Positions 31,313 to 40,544 of a DNA stretch of 40,544 bases are shown piece by piece. The translations under genes were made by a program, and so were the position numbers. The stretch comes from an uncultured Ureaplasma sp. (GTDB lineage: Bacteria; Bacillota_I; Bacilli_A; Mycoplasmatales; Mycoplasmoidaceae): the NCBI GenBank assembly GCA_944322645.1, contig CALUPI010000009.1, positions 1-40,544 on the forward strand, given 5' to 3'. How positions within the stretch are numbered: position 1 is the stretch's first letter; every line of letters begins with the position of its first letter. The notes below the pieces were generated by a model that saw only the letters and a list, made by a program, of their open reading frames with translations, was not told where the DNA came from and made no database searches.

Positions 31313-32752
31313 TTAATTTAATCCTTTTATAAAGTTTTCTAAAATATAAGCAATATTTACAATTTTGACATCATCAAATTTCTTACCAGTAATATTGATT
31401 CCAAAAGGCAATGAGTTTTTTTGACTTAAAGGAATTGAGATTGATGGTAGTCCACCAAAATTTGCAATTTGTAAGGTGTTTTCGGCATCAGTCAAATATG
31501 GTTGAAAATTTAACACATCTTCAATTTTGGCAGCTGTATTTGACCCTCCAGGAATTATAAAAGCGTCATATTCAGACAAAATTTCATTTGCTCTATTGAC
31601 AATAATATTTCTAATTTTAGTTGCCTTTAAATAAACATTGTCAAAATTTTCCTCTGATGATAAATATGCACCGACAATATTTCTTTTAATGATTTCTTTT
31701 CCTAAATATTTAGATCTTGATTTAATTGCTAAATCTTTATAATCACAATAATTTATATCATTATGATTACCAAAAGTAATCCCAACTAAATTAGCAATGT
31801 TACTAATACCTTCAGTGTTTGCGATTGTTTTGTAAATAGCAGGAATAATTTTTATTAATTCATCTCCAAAATTTATATGAGTAACATTAAACTTGGAATC
31901 TAATTTATTCAAAAATTCATGATATTCATTCTTAATATTGTCATCCACATATTTAAATGAATCATCAATAATTGCTAATTTTGGTTTATAGTCCAAATTT
32001 AAAGATTTAAAAAAATCTTTTGTTTCTAATTCTATTGAACTATAATCATTAACATCTTTGCGTGCAATTGCATCCATTACTATTGCAATATCACTTACAT
32101 CATTAGCAATGACACCAACATGATCCAATGAAGATGCAAATGGCATTACACCAAAACGACTAACAACTCCATAACTTGGTTTAAAACCTACTAATCCTAG
32201 TAAATTAGCTGGACCTCTAATTGAGTCACCGGTGTCTGTTCCTATTGAGTATGAACATGTTCCATTATATACAGCCACTACACCACCTGAAGATGAACCT
32301 GCAACAATTCTAGATTCATCAATTGGATTTTTTATCATACCAAATCCTGAATATAATCCTGTACCACCAAAACCAAATTCATCATGATTCACTTTTGCTA
32401 AAATTAATGAATTAGAATTATATAATTCTTCTGCAACAGTTGCAGTAAATGGTGATTTATAATTTTCTAAAAACTTACTACCACCAGTTGAAATTTGGTT
32501 TTTTACCACAATATTATCCTTTAGTGTTCCACAAATTCCATATAATAAATTATCTTTATTTTTATCAATATTTTTATCTAATTCTTTTGCTTTGTTAATA
32601 GAATTTTCTAAATCAATATATAAAAAAACATTATCTTTTTTATCAAATTTATAATATTCAATTTTTTTAGCAAATTCATTAACCATTGATTCAATGCTAT
32701 ATTTTTTATTAATTAAATCATTATGAATTTCTAATATTGTTTTATTTTTCAT
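31313..32752 (-). CDS. gatA: Aspartyl/glutamyl-tRNA amidotransferase subunit A
   Basis: The 479-residue amidase supplies ammonia from Gln. The catalytic Lys is in GTLKDN, and the two Ser of the Ser-cisSer-Lys triad are in AGSSSGG and [11 protein letters not shown]. The Gly/Ser-rich amidase signature follows in normal order, and the length is standard. The frame contains no TGA, unlike its neighbours. The start overlaps gatC by 11 bases. Confidence 0.97.
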   Translation of the reverse strand: MKNKTILEIHNDLINKKYSIESMVNEFAKKIEYYKFDKKDNVFLYIDLENSINKAKELDKNIDKNKDNLLYGICGTLKDNIVVKNQISTGGSKFLENYKSPFTATVAEELYNSNSLILAKVNHDEFGFGGTGLYSGFGMIKNPIDESRIVAGSSSGGVVAVYNGTCSYSIGTDTGDSIRGPANLLGLVGFKPSYGVVSRFGVMPFASSLDHVGVIANDVSDIAIVMDAIARKDVNDYSSIELETKDFFKSLNLDYKPKLAIIDDSFKYVDDNIKNEYHEFLNKLDSKFNVTHINFGDELIKIIPAIYKTIANTEGISNIANLVGITFGNHNDINYCDYKDLAIKSRSKYLGKEIIKRNIVGAYLSSEENFDNVYLKATKIRNIIVNRANEILSEYDAFIIPGGSNTAAKIEDVLNFQPYLTDAENTLQIANFGGLPSISIPLSQKNSLPFGINITGKKFDDVKIVNIAYILENFIKGLN

Positions 32753-33038
32753 TTTTTACCACCACATAACCATTTTCAAAATCTATTGCATTGATTAAAC
32801 TGTCATTACTATCCTTATTCACTATTTCATCTTCTCTTCATAAACCTGAATTAGGGTTTTGAAGTTCAAAGTTATATTTTTCTCATTTAGATAAATTAAA
32901 ATTTTTAATATCCTCATCCACATTTGATAAATAAGCATCTACACTTTTAACATAAAAATCTAAATCAGTGTCATTTATTTCATACATTAATTCAGCTGAA
33001 TATTTTTTAATTAACTTTATTAATTCATCTCTTGTCAT
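32742..33038 (-). CDS. gatC: Aspartyl/glutamyl-tRNA amidotransferase subunit C
   Basis: This 98-residue small subunit helps GatA and GatB assemble. It is too divergent for a clear motif, but it has the right size, an N-terminal helical part (MTRDELIKLIKKYSAELMYE) and a late LWREDE resembling the LRxD motif of GatC. It overlaps gatA by 11 bases. Two Trp codons are TGA. AAAGGA lies before the start. Confidence 0.8.
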
Positions 33039-33049
33039 AAATATCCTTT

Positions 33050-34042
33050 CTAATCAAAGTAAACAGGGATTTTTTTATCTTCAACTAATTCACTATGGTA
33101 ATCATATGTTACTAGTGGTGTGATAATCTTAAATATTGGGAAGATAATTAACATATTTAATAATACTTCAGGAATAAATAAAACTCCTCTAATTCCAATT
33201 CATTGTTCATATAATAAGCTAGATAATTCAGCATCAAATTTAGGCATCATTAATACATTAATTAAAGCATCAGTAACAATTGCACATGTTAAAATCATAG
33301 AAAAATTAAAATACCAAGTTTTTTTATTAATAATTTGTCTCTGTGTTAATATTTTTTGGTTAGACTTAATGCGCTTATTATATATTCATAAACCAATTCA
33401 AATTGCAGCAATTCCTAATAATATAAAGCCACCAATGATTCCAGTTAATAAATATGGTGAAACACTAAAAGCTATTCCTAAAAACTCTATATTTATATTT
33501 GATTTACCCAAATCCATTAATAAATACAACATAACCAAAATATCTATACTTATTAATATAATTGTTGATCATATTGAGGATTGGATATTTTTATGTTTGG
33601 TATTCTTAAAAATTTCACTTATTAATCCACTTATTAATCCAAATGCCATACATGCAATTAAATATCCATAATGGAATACTCCAGCAGTTAATGCTACAGA
33701 GAGTAAATCAGTCAACGCTCCAATAAAAATACCTAAGAATGGACCAAACATTAATCCACCAATTTTTATTAGCATCCCCTCTATTGTTATTCTTGTTCCA
33801 GGCCATGCTCTAAAAACTACACCCATTATATCAGCTGTAATTACAGTTAACAAAATAATAATGGATATTGAAATTGCAATTACCATTGCAATACTTGCAA
33901 TTCCCTTAATACCAACCTTAGGTAAAATATAAAATCTTTTTTTATAGCGAATCAAATAATAAATTTTTTTAAAAATAGTAACAATTAATAATGCAATCAG
34001 AAATGCTATAAAAATAAAAAGAGGGTTTTTTATAAATTCCAT
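33050..34042 (-). CDS. ECF transporter S component-like membrane protein
   Basis: The product has 330 residues with six or more membrane segments. The central part GTRITIEGMLIKIGGLMFGPFLGIFIGALTDLLS, followed by a pair of segments, matches the substrate-binding S component of energy-coupling factor vitamin transporters (usual form: R.tfG.lpi.laG.lfGP..G...G...Dll). Folate or a similar vitamin is possible but not shown. N- and C-terminal extensions make it longer than the usual ~180-200 residues. It starts one base after the ung stop and precedes gatC. No ECF ATPases are in the window, so it must use shared ones. Confidence 0.72.
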
Positions 34043-34043
34043 A

Positions 34044-34700
34044 CTAACACCATTGAATAGTTTTTAAATTTAATTTTGTTAATTCTAAATTAACTTTTTT
34101 AAAAATATTTGAGCCAATAAAACCTTTATTAGCACTATAAGGAGAGGGATGGGATGTTTTTAAAATAATGATATTTTTTAGGTTTATTGAACTTACATAT
34201 TTATAGGCTCAATTTCCAAAACAAACAAATACTATATTATTATTTCTTTTACAAATATATTTTAATAAATTTTGGCTAAATTCTTCTCAACCTCAATCTT
34301 TACAAGATAGAGGATTATTTTTAAATACAGTTCAAATCGAATTAATTAAGAATACTCCTTGTTTTACTCAACTCTCTAGAGTATAATCAATAAGTTGTTG
34401 GTTATACTCCTTATATATTTCCTTAGCAATATTTTTTAAACTAGGTGGAGGATTCACACCAATATTGACACCAAAGGCAATTCCATTTGCTTGTTGATAA
34501 TTATGATAGGGGTCTTGACCCATAATTACCACTTTGATTTGTTCAACATCAATTAATTTAAATATTTTAAATATATCTTCTTGAGTTGGATATATTTGAT
34601 GAGAATAATTTTCAATTTTATTAACTAATATATTAAAATATTTCTTTTCAACTTCCATTGAAAAGAAATCTTCTCAACTATTATTCCTTAACAACTTCAT
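34044..34700 (-). CDS. ung: Uracil-DNA glycosylase
   Basis: The 218-residue repair enzyme removes uracil from DNA. The catalytic water-activating loop is GQDPYH (61-66), followed by QANGIAFGV and PPPSLKNIAKEI. The second active-site motif is SHPSPYS near the C-terminus. The LTV-type middle motif reads INSIWTV, and the usual His of the SHxxxGWE segment is Cys (SCKDWGWE). The start at 34700 overlaps the lipoprotein end by 20 bases. TGA Trp codons are common in its middle. Confidence 0.95.
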
Positions 34701-36456
34701 TATTATTGTTGAAATAAATATTTTGACCTTTTGAAATTGTTTCAAATTTTACCAATGCATAATATGTACTTAAACCAGAATTAAATGTTGGTTTAAAAGC
34801 ATTTAAATCAGTGTTGTTAGTTGGTAAAAAACTAGATGAACTTATTTTAATTAATTGATTATAACTATCTTCAATAGCTTTTGAATCAAGATCACTACTT
34901 AATGCACCTAATAATCATAAATTGATATAATTTGCTTTTGGTAATTCATTTTTATTATTAGCAACATATCTGTCACCTTGTTCATCATAAAAAGGATCAA
35001 CAAATATTTTAGAGATATAATTAATATCTTTATATCCTAATCCTAATGAATTCGCACTAAAAGATGAATAACCATAATCATTTTCATCTGAATTATCTTC
35101 ACCCATTGATGTTCATTGGTTGTTTAATGTGTAATAAGGTATTTTTTCAATACCATCATTATTAAAACTTGCTTCTGCAAGTTTAGATTGAATCTCATTA
35201 TATAATGATGCACCTAAACTTGTCTCACTATAACGATTATTTTTAGTTTCTGAATTAATAACCCTTCATTTAACACCATTTTTTTCAAGATATGTAGGAT
35301 ATGGGATGGCAGCATCCATATTTTCACTAACATTTTGTTTTTGGACTTGTGGCATTACATTATACAAACCAGTGTGAACATAATCCACAAGATTTGATAA
35401 TAATGGGTCAGTGTAAGCATATGATTCAGGCATTAGATTAAATTCTAAATTATTAATAATAATTTGAAAACCATTGTCTAAAGTGGTAATTCCTAGTTTA
35501 TTCAATACTTCTTGCTGTTCTGAAGTAATGTTAGCCATTACATCATTAGCAACCACATAGTCACCACCATTTTTTGCCGCTTTATATCATTGATAATTTA
35601 ATGTAATATTGCTAACATTTAATGTTTTTTGACCTGTGTAAACAATGTTATCTCCACCTTCTTGGTAATATGGATATGGAGAGTTGATGGTATTTGTATC
35701 AGCTATTGAAGTAATATTTGCATTAAAACCTGATGGTCATAAATGATAAGTATTACTACCAGAACCAAATGACATTCCTTGACCAACAATAAATTGTTGT
35801 GCTTGATTTTTAGTGTCAGGATTTGCACTAATTTCATTTGCTAAATTAAATACAGTATTTAATTGTTTTTCACCATTAACAAGGTTGTTATAAGTTTGAG
35901 AAAATTCAGAATTAATTACATAATTTATCATATTAGAAGCAAATGAATCAACTGCTATAAACACACTACCTAATATAGACATATAATTTAACATATTTGC
36001 AACTTTTTGTTGTTGTTCATTTATACTAACTCCAAGCATAAATGCAGCAGATTGATAATTTTGCTTAATGGAATTATTATCAATATTGCTAGGAGTGTTT
36101 CCATCTTGTTTATGAGCATCTATCAATGCTTGTAGTTGTTTAGGATTATTTAATGTGTTTTGTACTTGTTTATTAGAAATATCTAGATAATAATCTTTAA
36201 GTTCATTAATATCTACTCATTCATTTTGATATTCACCATTCAATGAGTTGTTTCTATTATAAAATTCTATGGTTCCAGATTTTGTATTATATCTTAAATT
36301 ATTTTCATTATTAATTGACAAAACAGTATAAGGTCCAAAAGGACGACCACCATTAGAACTACATGATGTTAATAATGTTACTGGTAAAATAGCTGATATT
36401 GTAAGCACACCAGCTGCAATAAACACATATTTTAATTTTTTATTTTTTAATTTCAT
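34681..36456 (-). CDS. Lipoprotein of unknown function
   Basis: This 591-residue surface lipoprotein has a signal MKLKNKKLKYVFIAAG, a hydrophobic core and a lipobox LLTSC (Cys about 32). The mature part is rich in Asn, Ser, Gln and Tyr, without membrane segments; one stretch (SILGSVFIAVDSF) is mildly hydrophobic. I do not recognise a family. Its place between dnaB and ung, 5 bases after dnaB, is like the hypothetical genes found there in M. genitalium, so it may be an old resident of the cluster. Five or so Trp codons are TGA. Confidence 0.82.
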
Positions 36457-36461
36457 AATAC

Positions 36462-37841
36462 TTATCCTTTATTAATATTTATTGAATTATATTTACCTGT
36501 ACTCTTGTCAAAACCCAATGTTACCATACCTGTTCGACCATTTCTATTTTTTTCTATATAAAAATTAACCTTTACAAAATCCTTATATAAAACACCACCA
36601 TTAGGTAACTTGCCTTTTGTATTTTCATCTATTTGATCTCTTTGATAATCTAAAAATGAAACAATATCTGCATCTTGTTCAATTGAACCTGATTCACGTA
36701 AATCAGATAACATCGGCTTTCTGTCTGCTTCTTTTCGATCTTCAATTTTTCTAGATAATTGTGCAATTGCAATAATAGGAATATTTAATTCTCTAGCCAT
36801 AATTTTTAATTTCCGAGAAATAATCCCAACCTCAACTGAACGATTAAATCCTTTAGTATTAGACTCAATTAATTGTAAATAATCTACAACAACAAGCTTA
36901 ATATTATATTTTTTAGAAATTTGAAGTAATTTAGCTTGAATATCTAATATTTTGATAGATGGGGTATCATCTATAAAAAAATTTAATTTACTCATTTCTT
37001 CAATTTTGCTATGAATTATCATCTCTTCATCGCTGTTTCATTTACCACTTCTAAATATAGAATTTTTAATTCTACATTCACTGCAAATCATTCTTTCCAT
37101 AATTTGTTCAGTCCCCATTTCTAATGAAAACATTACAACACAATCATTAGACTTTTTATCAATCTTTTTTAATGCATTAGATAAAAAATTAATTGCTAAT
37201 GCAGTTTTTCCTAAACTTGGACGTGCAGCTAATATAATTAAATCTCCTGGTTGAAATCCATTAGTAATTTCATCAATTTCTCCAAAACCTGAAGTTGTTC
37301 CAGTTATTTTACCTGAATTATTCTTAATAATTTCAAGTTTATCCTTAAAATTTTCAACATATTCAGAAATAAGTGAAACATTGTTTAAATTACGTGAATT
37401 AATAATTGAATCAACATTAACTTGTAATTTTTCAAAACTTGAATTTGGATCAAACATATCATAATCAGGGTCTGTAATCCAATTATTAATATATTTATCT
37501 AAACTACGCTTAGTGGCATTATTGATGACTAATGTGACATAAGTGTTAATATTGTCTACTATTGCAATATTACTAACGATATCATTCATAAAATTTATCA
37601 ATGCACCAATATCTTCATACTCATTTAAAGATTTGATTTTTGTTTGTAAAGTATATAAATCTATTAATACTTGTTCATCATTCATTTCTTTAATTAATCT
37701 ATATAGATAGCGGCATTTCTCATTTTCAAAATGCTGAGTATCCACTCTAGATAAAATTTCAGGTCTACTATATTCATCAATTATTAAATTTGCAACAATA
37801 ATACTCTCAGCATTACTTACATCAGTTGGATCAAATGACAT
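36462..37841 (-). CDS. dnaB: Replicative DNA helicase DnaB
   Basis: This 459-residue hexameric helicase unwinds DNA at the fork. The N-terminal domain (to ~100) binds primase; the RecA-like domain has Walker A ARPSLGKT (206-213), FSLEMGTEQIMERM, Walker B LVVVDYLQLI and the later SDLRESGSIEQDAD. One TGA Trp (SGKWNSDE) splits the frame under the standard code. It starts 2 bases after rplI, with AAGGA inside the rplI end. Confidence 0.97.
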
Positions 37842-37843
37842 TC

Positions 37844-38284
37844 TTATATTTCCTTTACATTAACAACCACATTTGCTACAACTTCTTTTTTGTATAAATT
37901 AATTTTAATAATTGATTTTCCTAATGTTAATTTATAAGATTGATCAAACATATGTTTATCAATCAATTTCTCATTTTTATTAATTAATTCTAAAATTGCC
38001 TTATTACTAATATATCCATATACATTACCATGATTAGACTTTAATTCAAAATTAAGAATCATTTTTTCTAACTTATCTTTTATGGTGTTAGCATTAGCAA
38101 TTTCTAATTCAACATTGTATTTAGCTAAATCAATATCTTGTTGACGTTTAGACATTGATGCATTATCAATACCTGAAGCCAATTTAGATTTAATTAAATA
38201 ATTTTTAGCATAACCGTCAGATACCTCAACAATATCATTTTTCTTACCTAAATTTTTTACATCAGTTAATAAAATAACTTTCAT
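37844..38284 (-). CDS. rplI: 50S ribosomal protein L9
   Basis: The 146-residue protein has the typical N-terminal MKVILLTDVKNLGKKNDIVEV and GYAKNYLI, a long connecting helix and a C-terminal domain. GGAGG lies just before the start. It is part of the rpsF-ssb-rpsR-rplI-dnaB run. Confidence 0.97.
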   Translation of the reverse strand: MKVILLTDVKNLGKKNDIVEVSDGYAKNYLIKSKLASGIDNASMSKRQQDIDLAKYNVELEIANANTIKDKLEKMILNFELKSNHGNVYGYISNKAILELINKNEKLIDKHMFDQSYKLTLGKSIIKINLYKKEVVANVVVNVKEI

Positions 38285-38314
38285 TGTTTTTCCTCCGACA
38301 GTATAATAATATAA

Positions 38315-38545
38315 TTAGTCTTTAACAAATGGTAATAATGCTACAATTCTTGATCTTTTGATAGCATTAGCAACTCTTCTTTGGTGACTTGTACAGCATC
38401 CAGAAATTCTACGAGGAAGAATTTTTCAGTTGCTATTTACATATTTAGTCAATGTTTCTGTGTCCTTGTAATCAACTTGTTCAATACCTCTGATACAAAA
38501 TTGACAAACTTTTTTACGTGGTTTACGTTTATTAAAATTATTCAT
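38315..38545 (-). CDS. rpsR: 30S ribosomal protein S18
   Basis: The 76-residue protein has KVCQFC (Cys14, Cys17) and [18 protein letters not shown] (Cys50, His54), suggesting the zinc-binding form. The RISGCC region binds 16S rRNA next to S6, its partner, encoded two genes upstream. One TGA Trp is present. Confidence 0.96.
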
Positions 38546-38559
38546 AATTTACCTTCTTC

Positions 38560-39084
38560 TTAATTAAATTCTTTTTCTCAATCTAATTCATTAAATTCAT
38601 CAAAATCAGATGTATCTTCATTTTCAATTGAATCATTGCTAGATACATTATGAGAATTAATGATGTTATCAATTTCAACAACAACATCTGAATAATCAGA
38701 TTTTGGTTGAATTGTTGATTTATTAGAAGCACTTGATGTTGATGGTTGTGAAACAACATTAGTATCCTCATGATTATTCTTTTTAAAACTAAATGCTCTA
38801 ATATTGTCAACTAATACTTCTGTAACATATGAAGTTTGGCCATTCTGCATAACATATTTACGCTTAGATAATCTACCATCAATTGCAACAAATGATCCTT
38901 TAGTTAAATTTGCATTTACATATTTTGCACTATTTCCTCAAATTACACATGGAATAAAATAAGTTTCATTTGAATTTTTTGAGTCATCTACAGCAACTGT
39001 AATATTAGATTGATCTAGTCCTTTTGGTGTAACTCTACCTTTTGGGTCTTGAGCTAAATAACCATTTAAAAAAACTTTATTCAT
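38560..39084 (-). CDS. ssb: Single-stranded DNA-binding protein
   Basis: The product has 174 residues. The OB fold (to ~105) starts MNKVFLNGYLAQDP and contains FIPCVIWGNSAKYV and SFVAIDGRLSKRKY. The rest is a Ser/Asn/Asp-rich disordered tail ending DFDEFNELDWEKEFN, an acidic tip that replaces the usual DDDIPF protein-binding tip. It begins 3 bases after rpsF, between rpsF and rpsR as in most bacteria. Confidence 0.96.
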
Positions 39085-39087
39085 AAA

Positions 39088-39495
39088 TTATTTTTGTGCA
39101 TTAATACGTTCTTCATTACGTTTTTTAATTTCTTCTTGAACATTAGCGTAAATTTCAGCACGTTTTTGGTTACTTTTAATTTTCTTTTCATTAATTGTGG
39201 CTCTATAACCATAATCTTTTTCTAAATTAATAATTAAATGACGTAATACACTTTTATTAATTCTTGCTAATCTACGGAATTCATTAATTCCATTTGGAGT
39301 ATTAGATTCGAAATTTAATTGGAAATAATATCCACGATTAAGTTTTTGAATTGAATATGCTAATTCTTTCAAACCATGTTTAGTTAATTGGATATTATCA
39401 ACACCTAATTCTTTTGATAGTTCATCACATACTTTGTTAGCTTGTTCTTCATCAATATCACCACGAACAACTAACATGATTTCATATTTTGCCAT
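39088..39495 (-). CDS. rpsF: 30S ribosomal protein S6
   Basis: The 135-residue protein binds S18 and 16S rRNA. The core is MAKYEIMLVVRGDIDEEQ ... GLKELAYSIQKLNRGYYFQLNFES, then RINKSVLRHLII. A ~35-residue Lys/Glu/Asn-rich helix extends the C-terminus. AGAAAGGA is placed before the start. It is the first gene of the long run to gatB and has a structured leader upstream. Confidence 0.97.
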   Translation of the reverse strand: MAKYEIMLVVRGDIDEEQANKVCDELSKELGVDNIQLTKHGLKELAYSIQKLNRGYYFQLNFESNTPNGINEFRRLARINKSVLRHLIINLEKDYGYRATINEKKIKSNQKRAEIYANVQEEIKKRNEERINAQK

Positions 39496-39588
39496 AATTG
39501 TCCTTTCTCTTATGGATTTCTATTTTTAAAAAACTCAAATAATGAGTAAGAGTGTTTTAGGATATTACATAACAAAATATCTTAAAAC
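39496..39588 (-). promoter_or_regulatory. Structured 5' leader of rpsF (possible attenuator)
   Basis: The predicted ~93-base leader begins with a 13-base-pair hairpin (39588-39554, one G-U pair, 9-base loop). A small hairpin ACTCA/TGAGT follows with T6 directly after (39547-39528), then the ribosome binding site. The second element looks like a weak terminator placed before the gene. Some bacteria have an S6:S18-binding leader here, but I do not see its conserved CCG element. Confidence 0.45.
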
Positions 39589-39594
39589 TTAATT

Positions 39595-39600
39595 ATTATA
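39595..39600 (-). promoter_or_regulatory. -10 box for the rpsF gene run
   Basis: TATAAT on the minus strand, with the predicted transcription start at the first base of the leader hairpin (39588). No convincing -35 box. Confidence 0.5.
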
Positions 39601-39805
39601 AACTAAAAAGTTTAATATTTTATATTAATTAACAATATAAAAGAAAAAAAGGTAACTTACCTTTTTGTCTCTTTATTCAATTAACAAGTGCAAAACTTTA
39701 ATTGTGGTATAAAAATTTTTAACAAGATTTTTAATCATACTAAAATATTTGTGTGATATAACATTTGACTAAATAATCCTATCAATTTATTAATTGGTAG
39801 TTTTT
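39601..39805. other. Non-coding stretch with two terminator-like hairpins
   Basis: Apart from the hairpins listed separately (39641-39666 and 39779-39807), I see only AT-rich sequence here. There is no reading frame of note, no tRNA, and no direct repeat. It probably includes decayed sequence from the IS30-type element next to it. Confidence 0.5.
39641..39666 (-). terminator. Short hairpin terminator between the transposase remnant and rpsF
   Basis: AAAAAGGTAA/TTACCTTTTT, with only a few bases for the loop (the inner pairs must open), is followed on the minus strand by T7. It could end transcripts from the coiled-coil gene and the remnant before the rpsF promoter. Confidence 0.55.
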
Positions 39806-39807
39806 TT
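39779..39807 (+). terminator. Hairpin with T7 on the plus strand, no upstream gene
   Basis: A nine-base-pair stem CTATCAATT/AATTGGTAG (one G-U) with loop TATT, followed by T7 on the plus strand. There is no plus-strand CDS upstream. It abuts the stop of the transposase remnant, so it may be a leftover end of that element. Confidence 0.4.
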
Positions 39808-40129
39808 ACATTTTATTTTTATATTCATACAAATCATAACTACTTTTTCAATTAAAAATTTCTCTACTCATATGATTAATTTGGTTTTGCATATCATTAA
39901 TATTGGAATCTATGAGTGCTGAAAAATCAAATCCTTTTTTATAAAATCGTCTAATAATTCCATTTAATGTTCATTACTGCCTTTTTGATAAGAAGCATAT
40001 GGTACATTCACAGCATTTTAATTCTTTATTTAAATTAGTGTAATCAATGCTATATAAAGTATGTGGTCATTTAATTATTAATTCATTCAAATTACTATTA
40101 TTGATTACCATTTGTTTGCTTTTGAGCAT
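39806..40129 (-). pseudogene. Decayed IS30-family transposase, C-terminal part
   Basis: In pieces on the minus strand: TNLNKELK (frame 1), then PYASYQKGSNEH (another frame), then LNGIIRRFYKKGFDFSALI ... INHMSREIFNWKSSYDLYEY. This is the end of the IS30 DDE transposase (usual form: PYSSxxRGTNENxNGLIRRFxPKGTDF...INxxPRKxLxWKTPxE), including the catalytic Glu of NEH. One missing T between NEH and LNG would restore that join; another shift lies before PYAS. A short open frame from ATG 40129 ends in frame 1. No intact terminal repeats are seen. It is surely inactive. Confidence 0.72.
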
Positions 40130-40160
40130 AAAAATAATAAATTTAATTTAAAAAGAAATA

Positions 40161-40544
40161 TTAATTAATATTTCATCCATGTTTAATAGCTTCAGATTTA
40201 AGTGAATTCACATCTTGTTTTAAAATATGAACATCAGATTTAAGAACATTAACATCATCTTTTAAAATATTTACATCATTCTTTAAAACGTTAACATCAT
40301 CTTCAAGCTTATCCAGACGAGAATTAACCTTACTAAATTCTTCTCTTACTTCAGTTTTAAAATTATTTAAATCATTCTTAATTTCTTGAATTTTAGATTT
40401 AACTTCAGTTTTAAATTCACTAAATTCCTCTTTTAAATTTAGCACAACTTCATACAACAAATCAATTTTACTTTTTTTTGCCATTTTAGATTCCTTGTCT
40501 TTTGCAATATTATTTGATTTTTCTATCTTTATTTTATCTTTTAA
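40161..40544 (-). CDS. Coiled-coil protein, paralogue of 3035-3433 (N-terminus beyond window)
   Basis: The frame is open to the window edge, so the start is outside; 127 residues are visible. The ATG at 40484 is internal, because the residues before it (LKDKIKIEKSNN...) match the matching part of the paralogue. The coil has extra heptads: LEDDVNVLKNDVNI, then LKDDVNVLKSDVHILKQDVNS, ending LKSEAIKHGWNIN. The paralogue at 3035 has three fewer. The Trp near the end is TGA here and TGG in the paralogue. Probably cytoplasmic; function unknown. The IS30-type remnant follows it. Confidence 0.8.

Noticed and set aside
33120-33671. 183-codon open frame on the plus strand
   Set aside because: It mirrors the hydrophobic ECF S component on the other strand. 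Such shadows are common in AT-rich membrane protein genes.
38583-38810. 75-codon frame on the minus strand
   Set aside because: Out-of-frame reading of the repetitive ssb tail.
39601-39805. Possible small stable RNA (tRNA, SRP RNA or tmRNA) in the gap upstream of rpsF
   Set aside because: No T-loop sequence, no cloverleaf pairing, no conserved SRP loop or tmRNA tag was found.

Overview
The window comes from a mollicute (mycoplasma-type organism). It is extremely AT-rich, and almost every conserved gene is only full length when TGA is read as tryptophan, often at positions where tryptophan is conserved in the family. Lipoproteins with a lipobox cysteine and a lone release factor RF1 fit the same picture. 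Several gene blocks keep the order I remember from Mycoplasma genitalium and its relatives: rpsF-ssb-rpsR-rplI-dnaB followed by ung and the gat genes; def/gmk/PP2C phosphatase/Ser-Thr kinase/RsgA; and rpmE-prfA-prmC. This suggests the Pneumoniae-group side of the Mollicutes (Mycoplasmoides, Ureaplasma, Malacoplasma and relatives). I cannot name a species. All CDS coordinates use genetic code 4.

Layout. 1-2833 (minus): an ABC exporter-like set of an ATPase, a permease with a huge outside loop, and an exported protein cut by the window edge. 3035-3433 (plus): a coiled-coil protein with a paralogue at the far end of the window (40161-40544, minus). 3531-5641 (minus): rpmG, pepP and a membrane protein. 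5785-8074 (plus): rpsB, a terminator, then tyrS. 8071-13401 (minus): rlmN, PP2C phosphatase, Ser/Thr kinase and rsgA with overlapping ends, then a surface protein. 13454-14820 (minus): a lipoprotein gene broken by a one-base slip in an A run. gmk (minus) and def (plus) diverge at 15.4 kb. 16058-19394 (minus): rpmE, prfA, prmC and an unusual Sua5-RpiB fusion. 19469-23253 (minus): dnaX, ybaB, recR and a flavodoxin-fold oxidoreductase, with a YbaK-type deacylase upstream. 23365-25708 (minus): ytpR and a large transporter. 25786-26916 (plus): a DegV protein and a small cupin. 27016-29715 (minus): a DUF885 lipoprotein. 29871-39495 (minus): an unbroken run rpsF-ssb-rpsR-rplI-dnaB-lipoprotein-ung-ECF S component-gatC-gatA-gatB. 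39496-40160: the rpsF leader and promoter, hairpins, and a decayed IS30-type transposase.

How it works together. Most of the window is core information processing: translation (rpsB, rpsF, rpsR, rplI, rpmE, rpmG, tyrS, gatCAB, prfA, prmC, def, rlmN, rsgA, Sua5, deacylase) and replication/repair (dnaB, dnaX, ssb, recR, ung). Between these lie fast-evolving surface genes (three lipoproteins, an anchored surface protein, the ABC set). The most notable signals are the poly-A frameshift in a lipoprotein gene, a Sua5-RpiB fusion whose RpiB half has lost its catalytic loop, -10 boxes so close to the rlmN and dnaX start codons that leaderless mRNAs are likely, a structured rpsF leader, and a coiled-coil paralogue pair differing in heptad number. 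I saw no tRNA, rRNA, CRISPR array or intact mobile element.
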